Shown piece by piece: positions 21,911-32,419 of a stretch of 64,000 nt of DNA. Position numbers and translations under genes: made by a program. Below the pieces are notes generated by a model that searched no databases, was not told the origin of the DNA, and saw only the letters and a list, made by a program, of their open reading frames with translations. Location: NCBI GenBank assembly GCA_021234155.1, contig JAJEKV010000021.1:18213710-18277709 (forward strand). Reading direction: 5' to 3'. How positions within the stretch are numbered: the first letter of the stretch is position 1; the number at the start of each line of letters is the position of its first letter. Source of the stretch: Isoetes taiwanensis. Its lineage: Eukaryota > Streptophyta > Lycopodiopsida > Isoetales > Isoetaceae.

Positions 21911-23519
21911 ATGGCAGATGATCGGATTGGCAGGAGCGAGCCTCAGGGAATGCAGTCGACTCCTCCTAAGCGAATTCCGAAGCTGGCTCGGGCGGCCCAG
22001 CAAAATCTCTTGGTTGGGGCTGGGTCTTCAGCTCAGAAGCCCAATCCGCCTTCAACGGACTTTCTTACAGCAGAGAGGGAGGTTGTAGAAACCAATTCGG
22101 CAGCCTTAGGGTTATAGGGCTGGCTGCTGGGCTGGTGCTCTCACCGGATCAGCCTGCAGGTGGGAGGGATAGTGAGGAGAGGAGCTCGGCTGCCTCAGGG
22201 CTGCAGGGCCGGCCTACTGGGCCGGTGTTTGTGCATCTCACAGAACCGGCCTCCCCAGTGGCGATCCCAATCAGTTCCTCACATGACAGATTTGCAAACG
22301 AGGGTAGCGGGCCACTCCAATCGGTTGCCCAACAGGTTGCCCATCGGGCGGAGTTGAACAAGGTTCTTGGAAGTGACGGGATTTGGCGGACAGCCTCAAT
22401 CCCTCTTCTGGGTTTTGGGCAGCAGCCAGGGTCTAGGCAAGGCCCTATGGAGGTCGGGGAGAAGGAGGGAGCGGTCCATCCCCTGATATGCCAGCATGCA
22501 CCCTCAGTTCACAGCCTGCAGGTCGGTGTTCAAGCAGGGAGCCCTCGAGCACTGGATGCACAAGCTTCGGGGGAAGCGGAATTTGAAATCCCGAGCAGCA
22601 TGCCGCCACTGGAGACAGCAACCCCGTTTGGCAGTCCAAGCTTGCTTGCCGCTACTTTGCCGGAGGACCCCTTCGCAGTGGTAGAGCTGGGGTGCAATCT
22701 GCCTCCAGGCAATGGCTGTGGTGGTGTGTCGCAACATCTACATAAGCCGTCGGGTCGAGAAAGCCCAAGTCTAGAGAGGCGGGCGGTAGAGGGGCATGGC
22801 GTCAATGCGGCAGGGCCCGCATGGCGAACGAATGATACAGTGAGCCGACTCTCACGTCCACGGTTCTCAGAATGGATTCGGCACACAGTGGCGCCGGTCG
22901 ACACTTACCCAATGGAGGAGGCTGTGGCCTTTTTGAATCAACACAACAGGAGGGAGTTGCAGGTTGACCCTATTGGCCTGCCTGCTACCGTAGTCGAGCT
23001 AGATCATCAGGAGCACCTCAAGTCGATTTCCAACTTGGTCTCGTGCGCAGTGCTGGTGTACTACACTGGAGTGTTGGACACCCGGAGAGTCGGTGGGTGG
23101 CTGCAAGCTCACTTTAAGCAGCTGGGGATCTCACCATTTCAGTCCTTGAAGTTCCTGGGGAATAATTTTTTCCTCCTCATGTTTGACGTGCCCCCAATAG
23201 TGGAGAGGATAGTAGCGAGAGGGATGGACCTCATGTGGGGGAATTATTTGATTTACCAGCATTACACCCCTGGTGCATGAGTGCTCGATCCTTGTCGACC
23301 CTGAAGATCCCCTGTTAGTTTCAGGTGATGGATCTTCCCGCAGATATGATGTTGCCAGAATTCATGATTGCGATCGCTAATGGGCTCGGCGGGCATATTT
23401 CTCACTCCATAGTTCGGGCGCCCAAGATTTGGGTTGCTTTACCCGCGGATAGCCCATTGCCTCCCTCAGTGACTGTTAGAAGTGGTGACTGGTACTTTCG
23501 GTTTCTTCTCAGACTTTAA
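21911..23519 (+). pseudogene. L1-type LINE ORF1
   Basis: ORF1 begins MADDRIGRSEPQ at 21,911. A frameshift near 22,110-22,135 leads into a 381-codon frame of GC-rich, plant-LINE-like composition. Its C-terminal part (AVLVYYTGVLDTRRVGGWL, FLGNNFFLLMFDVP, GNYLIYQHYTPG) has the rhythm of the DUF4283-type nucleic-acid-binding domain in plant L1 ORF1. A further frame, 23,325-23,519, continues the homologous domain (ANGLGGHISHSI, IWVALPAD). It should bind element RNA. The sharp GC rise against neighbours marks the element's left side. Confidence 0.65.
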
Positions 23520-24131
23520 ATGAGGCAGAGATCCAGAAAATGTTTTCCGCCCTCCAGGTCTTCGCAGTTTCGCTTCCGGAGTGCAGGCCCGCGTTAGTGC
23601 CAGGGACTTCATGGGAGGCAAGGCAGGAGGTTCCATAGAACGGGGCCCAGGCTCCGTCCCGAACTCTGCCGGTGGAGGAGGAGCCTTTAGCCAGAACCCA
23701 GGTGGTGGATGGGTCCATGTGGGGTAGGCCGCCCCGGTCTACTGCGAATAATGGGCCAGCGGCCGTTCCAGTGGGGCAAGGCGGCATGGACCCAACGGTA
23801 TCTCCACAGATGGTGGCCCAGAAGTTGCTTCACATCCAATGGCTTCAGGAACTGGCGGAGCAGCGGCAGTCCCTACAGATGGGCTCTGGACTGCCTGATG
23901 AGCCGTCGGACTCCGATGCAGTATCCACCCAGGCCTCCTCGGAGGGGATGGAACTTGATAAGGTGGCTCGGGTATGCTCTTGGGTGGACGAGGTGGATTT
24001 GGATGCTGAGGTCGCACTCGCAGATAACCCGCTCGCTCTTGTTCCGTATGACTCAGATCAGGGCTTGCTTCACCGGCAAGATGGGGGCGGAAAAAGAAGC
24101 ATCGTAAGAATCTCTCTTCTCAGTAGTGGCT

Positions 24132-25020
24132 ATGGACAAGAAGATTTTGAGCTGGAACGTGCGGGGGGGTGCATTCGTCACCTGCTAAGAAAACGAGAGT
24201 GGCATTGGTCGTTCGCAAGCTGGACCCAGATATCTTGTGCCTTCAGGAACATAAGTGTCATAGGGGGGATGCTCGGGCACTGTTGGACATGTTTGAGCCA
24301 CAATACGCTGCTGCAGTTGCCACCTCTGGGGCCTCTAAAGGTGGGACTGCCATTGCATGGAAGATATATGTGCAGGTGACTTTTACCCTGGCCGATCGTT
24401 GGGGCAGATGGGTCATCATCAAGTGGCAAGAGGGGCCGCACGAGTGGGGGATTGTGACCATCTATGCCCACAATAGTGCGCGATAGAGAGGGGTGCTAAG
24501 GCACAAGGTCGCATCCCTGGGGGCTGGTGTGGTTTGGCTGCTGCTGGGTGACTTCAACATGGTCGAGTCTATTCATGACAGGTGTGGCAGAGCAGCGGAA
24601 GTGGTGCAGGGTTTTGAGCGGCAGTAGTGGGTGATGTTGTTGGACTCCTTGCACTTGGCAGAGGTGGCGGGTGACTCCACATTTACTTGGTGTAATCGGT
24701 GGACGGGGGCCGGTCGGGCATATGCTCGACACGACAGATGCTATGCTAATACCCTAGCATCGGACCGGGTGCCTCAGCTCAAGCGGAAGAACATTTTTTC
24801 TACCGCAGTCTCTGACCATTTTCCCCAGTTAATCTCCCAGGGATCGAGTGCAGTCAGGCCGGGGCGCACAGTACCGCCTACCTGAAGGATGCTGATTTCT
24901 CTTGGGGATGCCAGCAGATTTGGTTCCATACCTTTCGGGATAACTTCGAGATGGCAGGAATGGTGAAGGCCCTGGCTGAGGTCAAGGCATTCACCAAGTC
25001 GTGGGGTAGTCGGAGAGTAC
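24132..25020 (+). pseudogene. L1-type LINE ORF2, AP-like endonuclease
   Basis: ORF2 opens with MDKKILSWNVRGG, then after a frameshift LDPDILCLQEHKC, WLLLGDFNMVE, RHDRCYAN and VSDHFPQLI. These are the successive motifs of the exonuclease/endonuclease/phosphatase fold that nicks target DNA. There are at least three stops or shifts, including one at about 24,484. Confidence 0.85.
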
Positions 25021-25367
25021 GGCAAGAGAGCCCTTAGGTCTCAGCCGTCTGATGGGGTGCGGGAGAATAAGATATTGCATCACATTGCAGCAGACGAATC
25101 CAAGAGGGCTGCTCAAGCAAGAGTGAAAGCAGGGATCACCTGGATGGGGGAAGGGGACACTAATTCTCGTATGTTCTTCAGGGCTGCGTGACAGAAGAAG
25201 TATGTGGCCTCAATGTCATCGCTGGCCTTGGCCAATGGTCGTATTCTGCATTCGCCTGTGGACATCAAACATGCTGCTTTTTAGCATTTCTCTCAGTTTT
25301 TTCAGGAAAAGAGATACCCCTACACGGACGTGATGGAGGAGATTGTGCTCAGTAAGGTGTCATGCCA

Positions 25368-25906
25368 TTAGGGATTTTTTGAGATCTTAAAAGGGCCTTC
25401 TAAGAACTGCTGACTAAGCTATATAAACTACCAATCAGAAAACAGAACTGGTAATCCAGTCAGCAAAACAATTATAACTAACTCACTGGATCACATTTTC
25501 TAGCATAAGTATTGATAGAAAAGTCGCTCTTGTTTGGTGCAATAGATAGATCTCATTGAGATCTTTCCAACCTTGGATGGTTTGCATATCTTTTAGCCCC
25601 GTATGATAGTAAAAAATGGTAAAAACCATATTTTTTGGAGTTTTGACAATCATAAGTGGTTAAAATATGTGCAAAGCACCTAAGATTGGAAAGATCTCAA
25701 CGAGATCTATCTATTGTACTAAATGAGAGCTCATTTGGACTTTTCTATCAATAGTTATGCTAGAAAATGTGATCCAGTGAGTTAGTTATAACAGTTTTGC
25801 TGACTGGACCCGTCAGGCTCTGATTTCTGATTGGTAGTTCATTTATCTTCATTTGGCTTAGTTGGCATGTTTTGAAGGCCCTTTTTTAATCTCAAAAAAA
25901 CCCTAA
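25368..25906. mobile_element. MITE with long terminal inverted repeats, nested in the LINE
   Basis: The element starts TTAGGG(A/T)TTTTTTGAGAT and ends with its inverse, ATCTCAAAAAAACCCTAA. Inverted arms of roughly 200 bp each match at most positions, including phrases such as aactcactggatcacatttt and tagatagatct on both sides. It has no coding capacity. Flanks TGCCA (25,363-25,367) and TGCAA (25,907-25,911) may be a mutated 5-bp target duplication. It splits the LINE between the endonuclease and RT, and removing it rejoins the LINE reading order. Confidence 0.9.
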
Positions 25907-25919
25907 TGCAAGGTATCGG

Positions 25920-27256
25920 CGGATAGAAGGCGGGGGTTGCAGCACCCGCTTACAAAGCAAGAGCTCGAGGAGGCTTGCCGTGCCTTGGCCCCTCATAAGT
26001 GCCTTGGTCTGGACGACATTCCGGTCGAATTCTTCCAAGTGGGATTGGGTGGGGGACTCAGTGTTGCAGACCTATCAAGATCTGCTTCAGGCAGAGAAGC
26101 TGGACTGTAGGCTCAACAATGGCTGCATCTCGTTAATTCCGAAGGTGAGAGAGCCAATTGCCATTTCTGATTGACGCCCCATCATGCTTCTGTCGGCAAT
26201 ATACAAAATTATCGCGAAGGCACTGTCGTTTAGACTGCAAGTGGTCCTGAAGGAGGCTATTAGTCCCATGCAGTCTGGCTTCATTCTGGGCAGGCAGATT
26301 CTTAATAATGTAGCGGTGGCATTCGAGGGCATTCACTGGATGCGCAGAACATGTCAGCAGATTGTGTACTTGAAGCTAGACTTCGCGAAGGCCTATGATA
26401 GTGTGTGTTGGGAGTTTTTCAGAAGGATGATGTTAGCCTTTGGGTGTGGTGAGAGCTTTACCGCAGTGGCTATGAAGCTCTTAATGCCAGAGCCACCCTC
26501 CTGTGTCACGGCGAGTCATCTCCGATCTTTAGTGTAGGGCGCGGAGTTCGTCAGGGATGCCCTTTGGCGCCCTTCCTATTCACCATCGTGGCAAAGGCCC
26601 TCTCGCAGTTCTTGACTTCCGCAGTGCAGGTGCGTGTTGTGGAGGGACTGAGGATGGCAGACGGGGCGCAGCAGATTGGAAGTCAGTACGCTGATGACTC
26701 GTTCCTCTTCCTACAGGCTGATGAGATAAATCTGTTAAACACGAAGGAGCTGTTGGACACATTCTCTCTTGCTTCTGGCTGTCTCATGAATTGGACAAAG
26801 TGCTCGGCATTATGGCCGGCAGCAGACCCCATGCCCGTGGTCGTGTCCCAATTTCCTTGGCGAATGCAGCCGCAGGGCACATGCTCTAGACTGTTGGGTA
26901 TCCCGTTCGGCATTGACATCTCGGCGAGTGGTGTGTGGGAGGACATTCTGGTGGGATTGCGTCGGCACCTTAATTGGTGGAAGGGGGGGAAACTTTCCAT
27001 GGCTGGTAGGGTCACAATGGCGAAGTTCGTCCTCTGCTCAACTCATGTTTATATGGCATCTATCATTCTGGCGCCAGAAAGCAAGGTTCGGAAAACCTCC
27101 TCTATGGTTCGTAACTTTGTATGGGGAGACAATGAGGAAGGGACGGTCGTCAAGATGGCCTGGCGTGCAATCCAAGGTTGCGGGTGGACTCGGCCTCTTG
27201 GACCTCTCGCTGCATGGCAAGGTCCTCTTGTCCAAGTTCGTCTTTGCGATTCTTGA
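25920..27256 (+). pseudogene. L1-type LINE ORF2, reverse transcriptase
   Basis: The order is CISLIPKV, SAIYKIIAKAL with MQSGFILGRQILNNV, LKLDFAKAYDSV, GVRQGCPLAPFLF, the catalytic QYADDSFLF at about 26,690, and GRLLGIPFG-like (SRLLGIPFGID) with KGGKLSMAGRV. TGA replaces an expected Trp codon before RPIM (about 26,172), and a shift lies near 26,490. The palm residues D (LDFAKAYD) and DD are present. It carried out target-primed reverse transcription in an active ancestor. Confidence 0.9.
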
Positions 27257-27470
27257 GAATGCGCTTGACTCTCCGGGCATGGTCTTGCTTCATCAGTCGC
27301 TGTCTCACTCGATAGTTTTTCACAAGCCGTCCGTGCCTGCGCAGCTCCCGTGGGCATTATTCGCGGATATCAGGCCATATGCGCATGCCTCTCCTTTTCT
27401 GAAGGGGCTCTTCTGAGCCTGGGAGCAGGTCCGCCCGCTATTTGCGATTGATGCCGCCGGGTGCATTCAG

Positions 27471-28150
27471 TTGGAGGCATCGCCATGGTGGATCCCGCCG
27501 GGTGCATCCGTCGATCCCCGAGTTCAGCGTAGGTGTGCGCAGCGTGGGGTCTTGACGGTGGGGGAGTGTTATGTCGACGGGCAGCTAGCACTCTGGCAGC
27601 TTTTTCGCCACAAGTTTCGACTTCAGGAACGGGATTGCGCTATCTGGGCACAGGTGGCTAATGCTCTCCTGCTGAACTCCCCGCAGGCTCAGGGCTTGTG
27701 TGGAGGTGTCACCCGAAAGTTGATCCCTCAAATTTCGTAAAGTTCTGTTATGAGCTTTTGGCAATTCAGGATGAGCTGCCTCCTGCGGACGACTGGAGCC
27801 TCCAGGTGCCGGGAGATCACTGGGGCAACATCTGGAGATGGGTGTGGAATCCAATCTCGCCCCCCAAGATTCGGGTATTGCTGTGGCAGATAGTGCACCG
27901 ATCCCTGAGGGTGAACACGTGGGTTCACAGGATCAATCCCCTGATCAGCGCCCTGTGTCCAATGTGTGGTGCCTGTATAGAGACCCTGGAGCACTGTATG
28001 TTTCTTTGCTCAGACATCCAGCCGGCATGGCAGTGGGTCCAACGTCTCTTCCACACCCCGCTCCGTAGTCAAGAGGTTCTTTTGGGGGTGTACCCTAGCA
28101 GGTGGTCCCAGCTTCAGAGTCTGGCCTTCCATTTGTATAAAGCCTAGTTG
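27471..28150 (+). pseudogene. LINE ORF2 C-terminal zinc-binding (zf-RVT) domain
   Basis: The region holds NIWRWVWNPISPPKIRVLLW, LCPMCGACIETLEHCMFLC and the following Trp-rich helix, the zf-RVT module common at the end of plant L1 ORF2. The C-x2-C...H...C ligands are intact. The frame closes with TAG at about 28,147; no clear poly-A tail follows before the minisatellite. Confidence 0.8.
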
Positions 28151-28401
28151 TTGTGACTCATTTGGAAGCGACGTCGCATGAAGCAGGGTATTTTTTAGTG
28201 GCCCCGGCGGGCCAGTTGGCCACACATTCATACTTTTTCAGAAATGGTTGGCTACACCAGAGTAGGATATGTTCATGCTCTGACTGAAGGGTAGTGGCCA
28301 GTTCAAAACGCAAATTTGTACAGTTTACTTGTTTAGTAGCCAATTCGATATTTACTAAATCTGGCTAGGTGTAGGGTGTGGCCAATTCAATTTTTTGCCA
28401 T

Positions 28402-28735
28402 GTGGGGATAACCTACCCCCCATGGCACCCTCCAAATGGCACCATTTGAGGGGTATACCTGCCCCCTCTGGCACCCCCCAAATGACGCCATGGACCCATT
28501 TGAGGGCTCCAAATGGCACCACAAATGGCTCAATGGCGCCATTTGGGGGGTATACCTACCCCCTCTGGCACCCCCCAAATGGCGCCATTTGGGTGGTATA
28601 CCTGCCCCCTGGCACCCCCCGAATAGTGCCATTTGGGTGGTATACCTGCCCCCTGGCACCCCCAAATGGCACCATGAAGCCATTTGAGGGCTTCAAATGG
28701 CGTCCCAAATGGCTCCTTTGGGGGGGGGGTTATAC
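28402..28735. repeat. Minisatellite with GGTATACC and ATGGCGCCAT palindromes
   Basis: About six diverged units, near 52 bp each, of the form ATGGCgCCATTTGgGtGGTATACCTgCCCCCTGGCACCCCCCAA. Two palindromes alternate in the unit. The block ends in a run of nine or more G at about 28,721-28,731. The ATGGCGCCATTTG core links it to the cluster at 3.5-4.1 kb. Confidence 0.85.
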
Positions 28736-28753
28736 ATAACAAGGTTTAAAATG

Positions 28754-28780
28754 AAACGCACTTATTTAAGAAGTGCGTTT
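28754..28780. repeat. Inverted repeat AAACGCACTT...AAGTGCGTTT
   Basis: Perfect 10-bp arms with a 7-base loop directly follow the minisatellite. The related block near 4,571-4,615 also has tgaaacgcacttattt after a similar minisatellite, with the second arm in a different orientation. It may be the shared end of a non-autonomous element carrying the minisatellite. Confidence 0.7.
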
Positions 28781-29995
28781 AAAAGATTCCTTTAAAAAAT
28801 TTGAAAACTTGAAAAACAGACAAAATAGAGAGCAAAATAGATTGTTGGGCACTTAGCGTTCGGAATACCTCAGGAAAAGTAACATTTCTGAAGCTATTTC
28901 ATTTTCAAAAGAGGGCAGGAAAAAAAAAATGCTTGTTTTAAGGAGAGAAACACTAGTTTTGGAAACTCAACAAGTTCTTATTGTTGAAAATAGAAGCAAA
29001 TACAGTTTGTCTTTTTGCACACTTAATATAAGTACCATCAAAATCAAACAAATAAAAAACAAAGAGTGTGAAATCATGGAGCAAGAAAGAGTTGCTTTAA
29101 CTAAACGTTGTTGAAGGCACAAGTCTTTCAGTTTAAAAATTTTCATAAATATGTATTACAATTCTTAGTACATAGTTTAAAATATAACAAGAGGCACTCA
29201 AACAACCATAAATGATATTTAGACATTTCAACTTGTCTGTATAAAATCATACGACAGGTGGCTCTTCCCAGTCGATAGGACTCTTGTCCCCCTTTGAATT
29301 TGTCTCTTGCGAGGCCACAAAGCCAGAGACGTCTGCTTCCGATTCTAAGGCTATGGGAACAGGCGGTTTGGCGGGCTCTAGCTCCACGGGCTCCAGGTCC
29401 ACGAACTCCACCTCCTCATCTTTCCTTCCAGTAATAGGAGGCTAGATTTCTGTGTAAGTGCCTTTGACATCCCCAGCACCGTTCTTTGCTCCCAGTTCCG
29501 CATTTTCATCAGGAAAGGATTCACAGGAGGTTATCCTGGTCCTGATGAAACTTATTTTGTCTGCATCAATATCAACAGAAACAACATTACGTCCCTGTTT
29601 AAGGGCGCAAATTGCTGTGATACCTGTTCCAGAGAATGCATCCAAAATCCAGTCGCCCGGGCGAGAAAACCACTGTATCAAATTATTAATAAGCCTTTGT
29701 GGCTTCTGGTAATGGGACACCACAGCGCCTTGTCTCTGTGGGTCTCTCAGCTTTTGCAAGACAGCAGGGAACTAGAAAGCATTGCACGGAGGCGTCTTCT
29801 CATTCTGCATATTGAAATGTACCATGGTTTTTTTGGTGTCTGCGCTGTAATAACCTATATGGAAATGCTCAAAGCAGCTGACTAAGCGCGGACCACCACC
29901 GTGTCCTTTGACGTTCGTCTTCAGCCTGCTAATTAATAAAGTAATTCTAAATTAGCAGAAAGAAAACAATGAAAATAAGTAAGTCTTGCCTTGCT

Positions 29996-30121
29996 GTATA
30001 AATTTATACCATGGTTGCCTTGCTGTATAAATTTATACCACGGTTGCCATGCTGTATAAATTTATACCAGCTCCAGCCGTATAAATTTATACGGCAAGGA
30101 AAATGTTATATAAATTTATAC
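29996..30121. repeat. Palindrome array III, in the last intron of the methyltransferase-like gene
   Basis: Exact GTATAAATTTATAC units start at 29,996, 30,025, 30,054 and 30,079, with a one-mismatch unit at 30,108. Spacers are 15, 15, 11 and 15 bp, and the first two are near-identical (ca(t/c)ggttgcc(t/a)tgct). The outer units are symmetric about the array midpoint. The array occupies about half of the 243-bp intron 29,926-30,168. Confidence 0.9.
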
Positions 30122-31094
30122 CGTGGAGTTACAGTGAAAGGAAACGCGTTAACAAATGTAAAGCTTACCAAATACAATTCTCGAAGCCGGCGTTGCAGAC
30201 CGCTCCTATAGGTTTGAGCACGGACATGGTCTGCAGGTCGGAATGAAAAATAATTACCCTCCAGTTTGCAGATAGCGTGACTTCCTTTAGGCCGTCCAAA
30301 AAAGCACGAACTTGCACGTGCGTGAAGGCCTCATTGTCCCGAGCCTGGTGCAATCACCCTGTACAACCCTATACAAGTAGACCTGGCCAAACGTTGTGAA
30401 TCTTTCGTAGCTAGTGTCGAAACTGCTAGAGGCGACTTCTTTTCCCTGTTCAATGGCCTTCAGTCTCTGCCTCTCCTCTTTGGCCCTACGAACCAAGTTC
30501 AAGAAGCCTGCTGGCAGCCCTTTCTTCTTATTCTGTAAGAGAAGAGTTAGACAAAGGCTGGAAGACAAAACATGTTTTCTGCAGAACTTACCCAACCACT
30601 GAAGTTAACTGCGTGCTCTCTGATTGTGCTGTCTGTCATACAAGTTGGGTAAAGAAGTCTGCACTCCTCCCAGTTTTCTAGGTTTAGTTGCTTCATCAAT
30701 TTAAACTGGTAGGTGACAATGTCCTTCTGACTGGAAGAAGAAAAAGATTGTAATTCTAAGTGTAGAAAAGAAGTAAACGACAAAGCAAATGAGGCTTACG
30801 TTTTAGCCTCCTTAGCCATTTCATCTAGAGTGAATGCTTTGGCCACAACTTTTTCTAAAAGGCGCACAAAAATTTCCTTGCTCTTGAGACCCTGTAGTTG
30901 CGTCCACGGCACAATGCTCATGTTTTTTTGCTTTGCCTCACTACTTTTTTTCGGTTTTTTTCCACTAGAGCTAGCTTGTTCTTTAAGTTCACCATCCTCG
31001 AACATGCAGAAAATTCGTTCTTGAAGATCCCACACCTGTTAAAGGTCGAAGTCAAGTAGTTTAGTGTTGAGGATCGTCCAGAGCTTAAGTCACG

Positions 31095-31346
31095 GTATGA
31101 TTTTATACCATCCATGGAAGGGTGCCACTGTATAAATTTATACAGTGCCTTGGCTCGGTATAAATTTATACCGGTCCCTGGCTCGGTATAAATTTATACC
31201 GTGGCCTGGCTCGGTATAAATTTATACGGAGCCAAGGCACAATATAAATTTAAACCGAGCCCTAAACCTGTATAAATTTATACCGAGCCATGGCACGGTA
31301 TAAATTTATACAGTGGCACACTTCCATGGTTGGTATAAATTTATAC
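31095..31346. repeat. Palindrome array IV: nine units forming one 252-bp palindrome, in an intron
   Basis: Units start at 31,095, 31,130, 31,158, 31,186, 31,214, 31,242, 31,270, 31,298 and 31,333, so spacing is 35, then 28 six times, then 35. Seven are exact copies of GTATAAATTTATAC. Spacers mirror each other across the middle unit: the outer pair are catccatggaagggtgccac-t and the complement of agtggcacacttccatggtt-g; the next pair agtgccttggctcg and the complement of cgagccatggcacg. The whole array could fold into a long hairpin. It lies in the 384-bp intron 31,036-31,419. Confidence 0.95.
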
Positions 31347-32405
31347 AGCTCAAGGCTGCTACACAGTTCAAACCACGCTAAACATACTATTGAAAGACTG
31401 ATTTAAAAACTTTACTTACTTGACCATCTCTGAAGGCAAGCTGGAAGTAGTTGTTGTACTGCTTCACAGCCATTATGGGCTTTATCCGAATCATAACTAA
31501 GGCAACACTCTGTCACACAGGCTTCCCAAAGTTCTTGGAGCTTGTTCTTTTGTTTTTTAAAGTCATCTCCATGCATTTGTTTGAACTCCACATACTCTCG
31601 GTGCATGAATCGGATTTTGTCTATAAGGCTCATCTTTAATCTGAAATCATTGTCGAGATTATGGCTCATGGCAATGAACTTAGCCTCTTCGTCTGTTACC
31701 CCCACGTAAATGTGCGCTTCCAGACTTTTCCACACCTCATTTCGGCTTTCTTCTTTTGATAGTTCTTTCCTTGCTTTATAACTATGTGTGCCACCAAGAA
31801 CATAATACGTATAATCCTCGAAGTCAGCCTTCCTGTAATCTTTTAGTTGGTTGCCCTGACTTCTGTCTACCATGACAACAAGTGGCGACACATGTGCATG
31901 TGGATTCCTTCTCATTCTTTACTTTAGAATAGCCACATGTGCCACGTATAACTTTCTCACCTGTAACACTCTGACCCCATCTTCATTCTTTGGTAGCCTC
32001 TTAATCGTGCTCAGTGTCAAAGAAATAGTCTGCTTTAGCAGCTTGCTCTCATTAACCCTTTTCAAAATAGCACTCGACTTGTCTGAGGGCCGCAAAACAA
32101 TATCGGCCCCAGGAGCCTTTTGAAGTGCTTCTGCCGACTCCTCTATAGTCAAGGTCTTTGTGGTTCTTGACTTTTTTTTGGGCTGTGTATCTACTACCAA
32201 GGCTTGCCTCTTACCCTTACCTCTCGTTACCACCACTTCCTCCTCTTCCTCTTCTTGTTCCTCTTCCTGTTCACCATCTTTCTCCACGTCCTCCTTAGAA
32301 CATGGGTACCACAGACCTTTGGTCATAACCTTCTCGTCACAGAGTGTGACTGATGAAAGAGTATCCACTATGTCCTGTAGTGCAGTGTAAATTAAGAAGC
32401 TGACG

Positions 32406-32419
32406 GTATAAATTTATAC
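32406..32419. repeat. Single GTATAAATTTATAC in the first intron
   Basis: One exact unit, extended by GG on the left, lies in the 70-bp intron 32,375-32,444 of the methyltransferase-like gene. The intron is so short that the palindrome fills a fifth of it. Confidence 0.9.

Noticed and set aside
31095-31346. CRISPR-like regularity (repeats every 28 bp)
   Set aside because: Spacers are mirrored rather than unique, repeats are short palindromes, the context is an intron of a plant-type gene, and no Cas-like gene is present.
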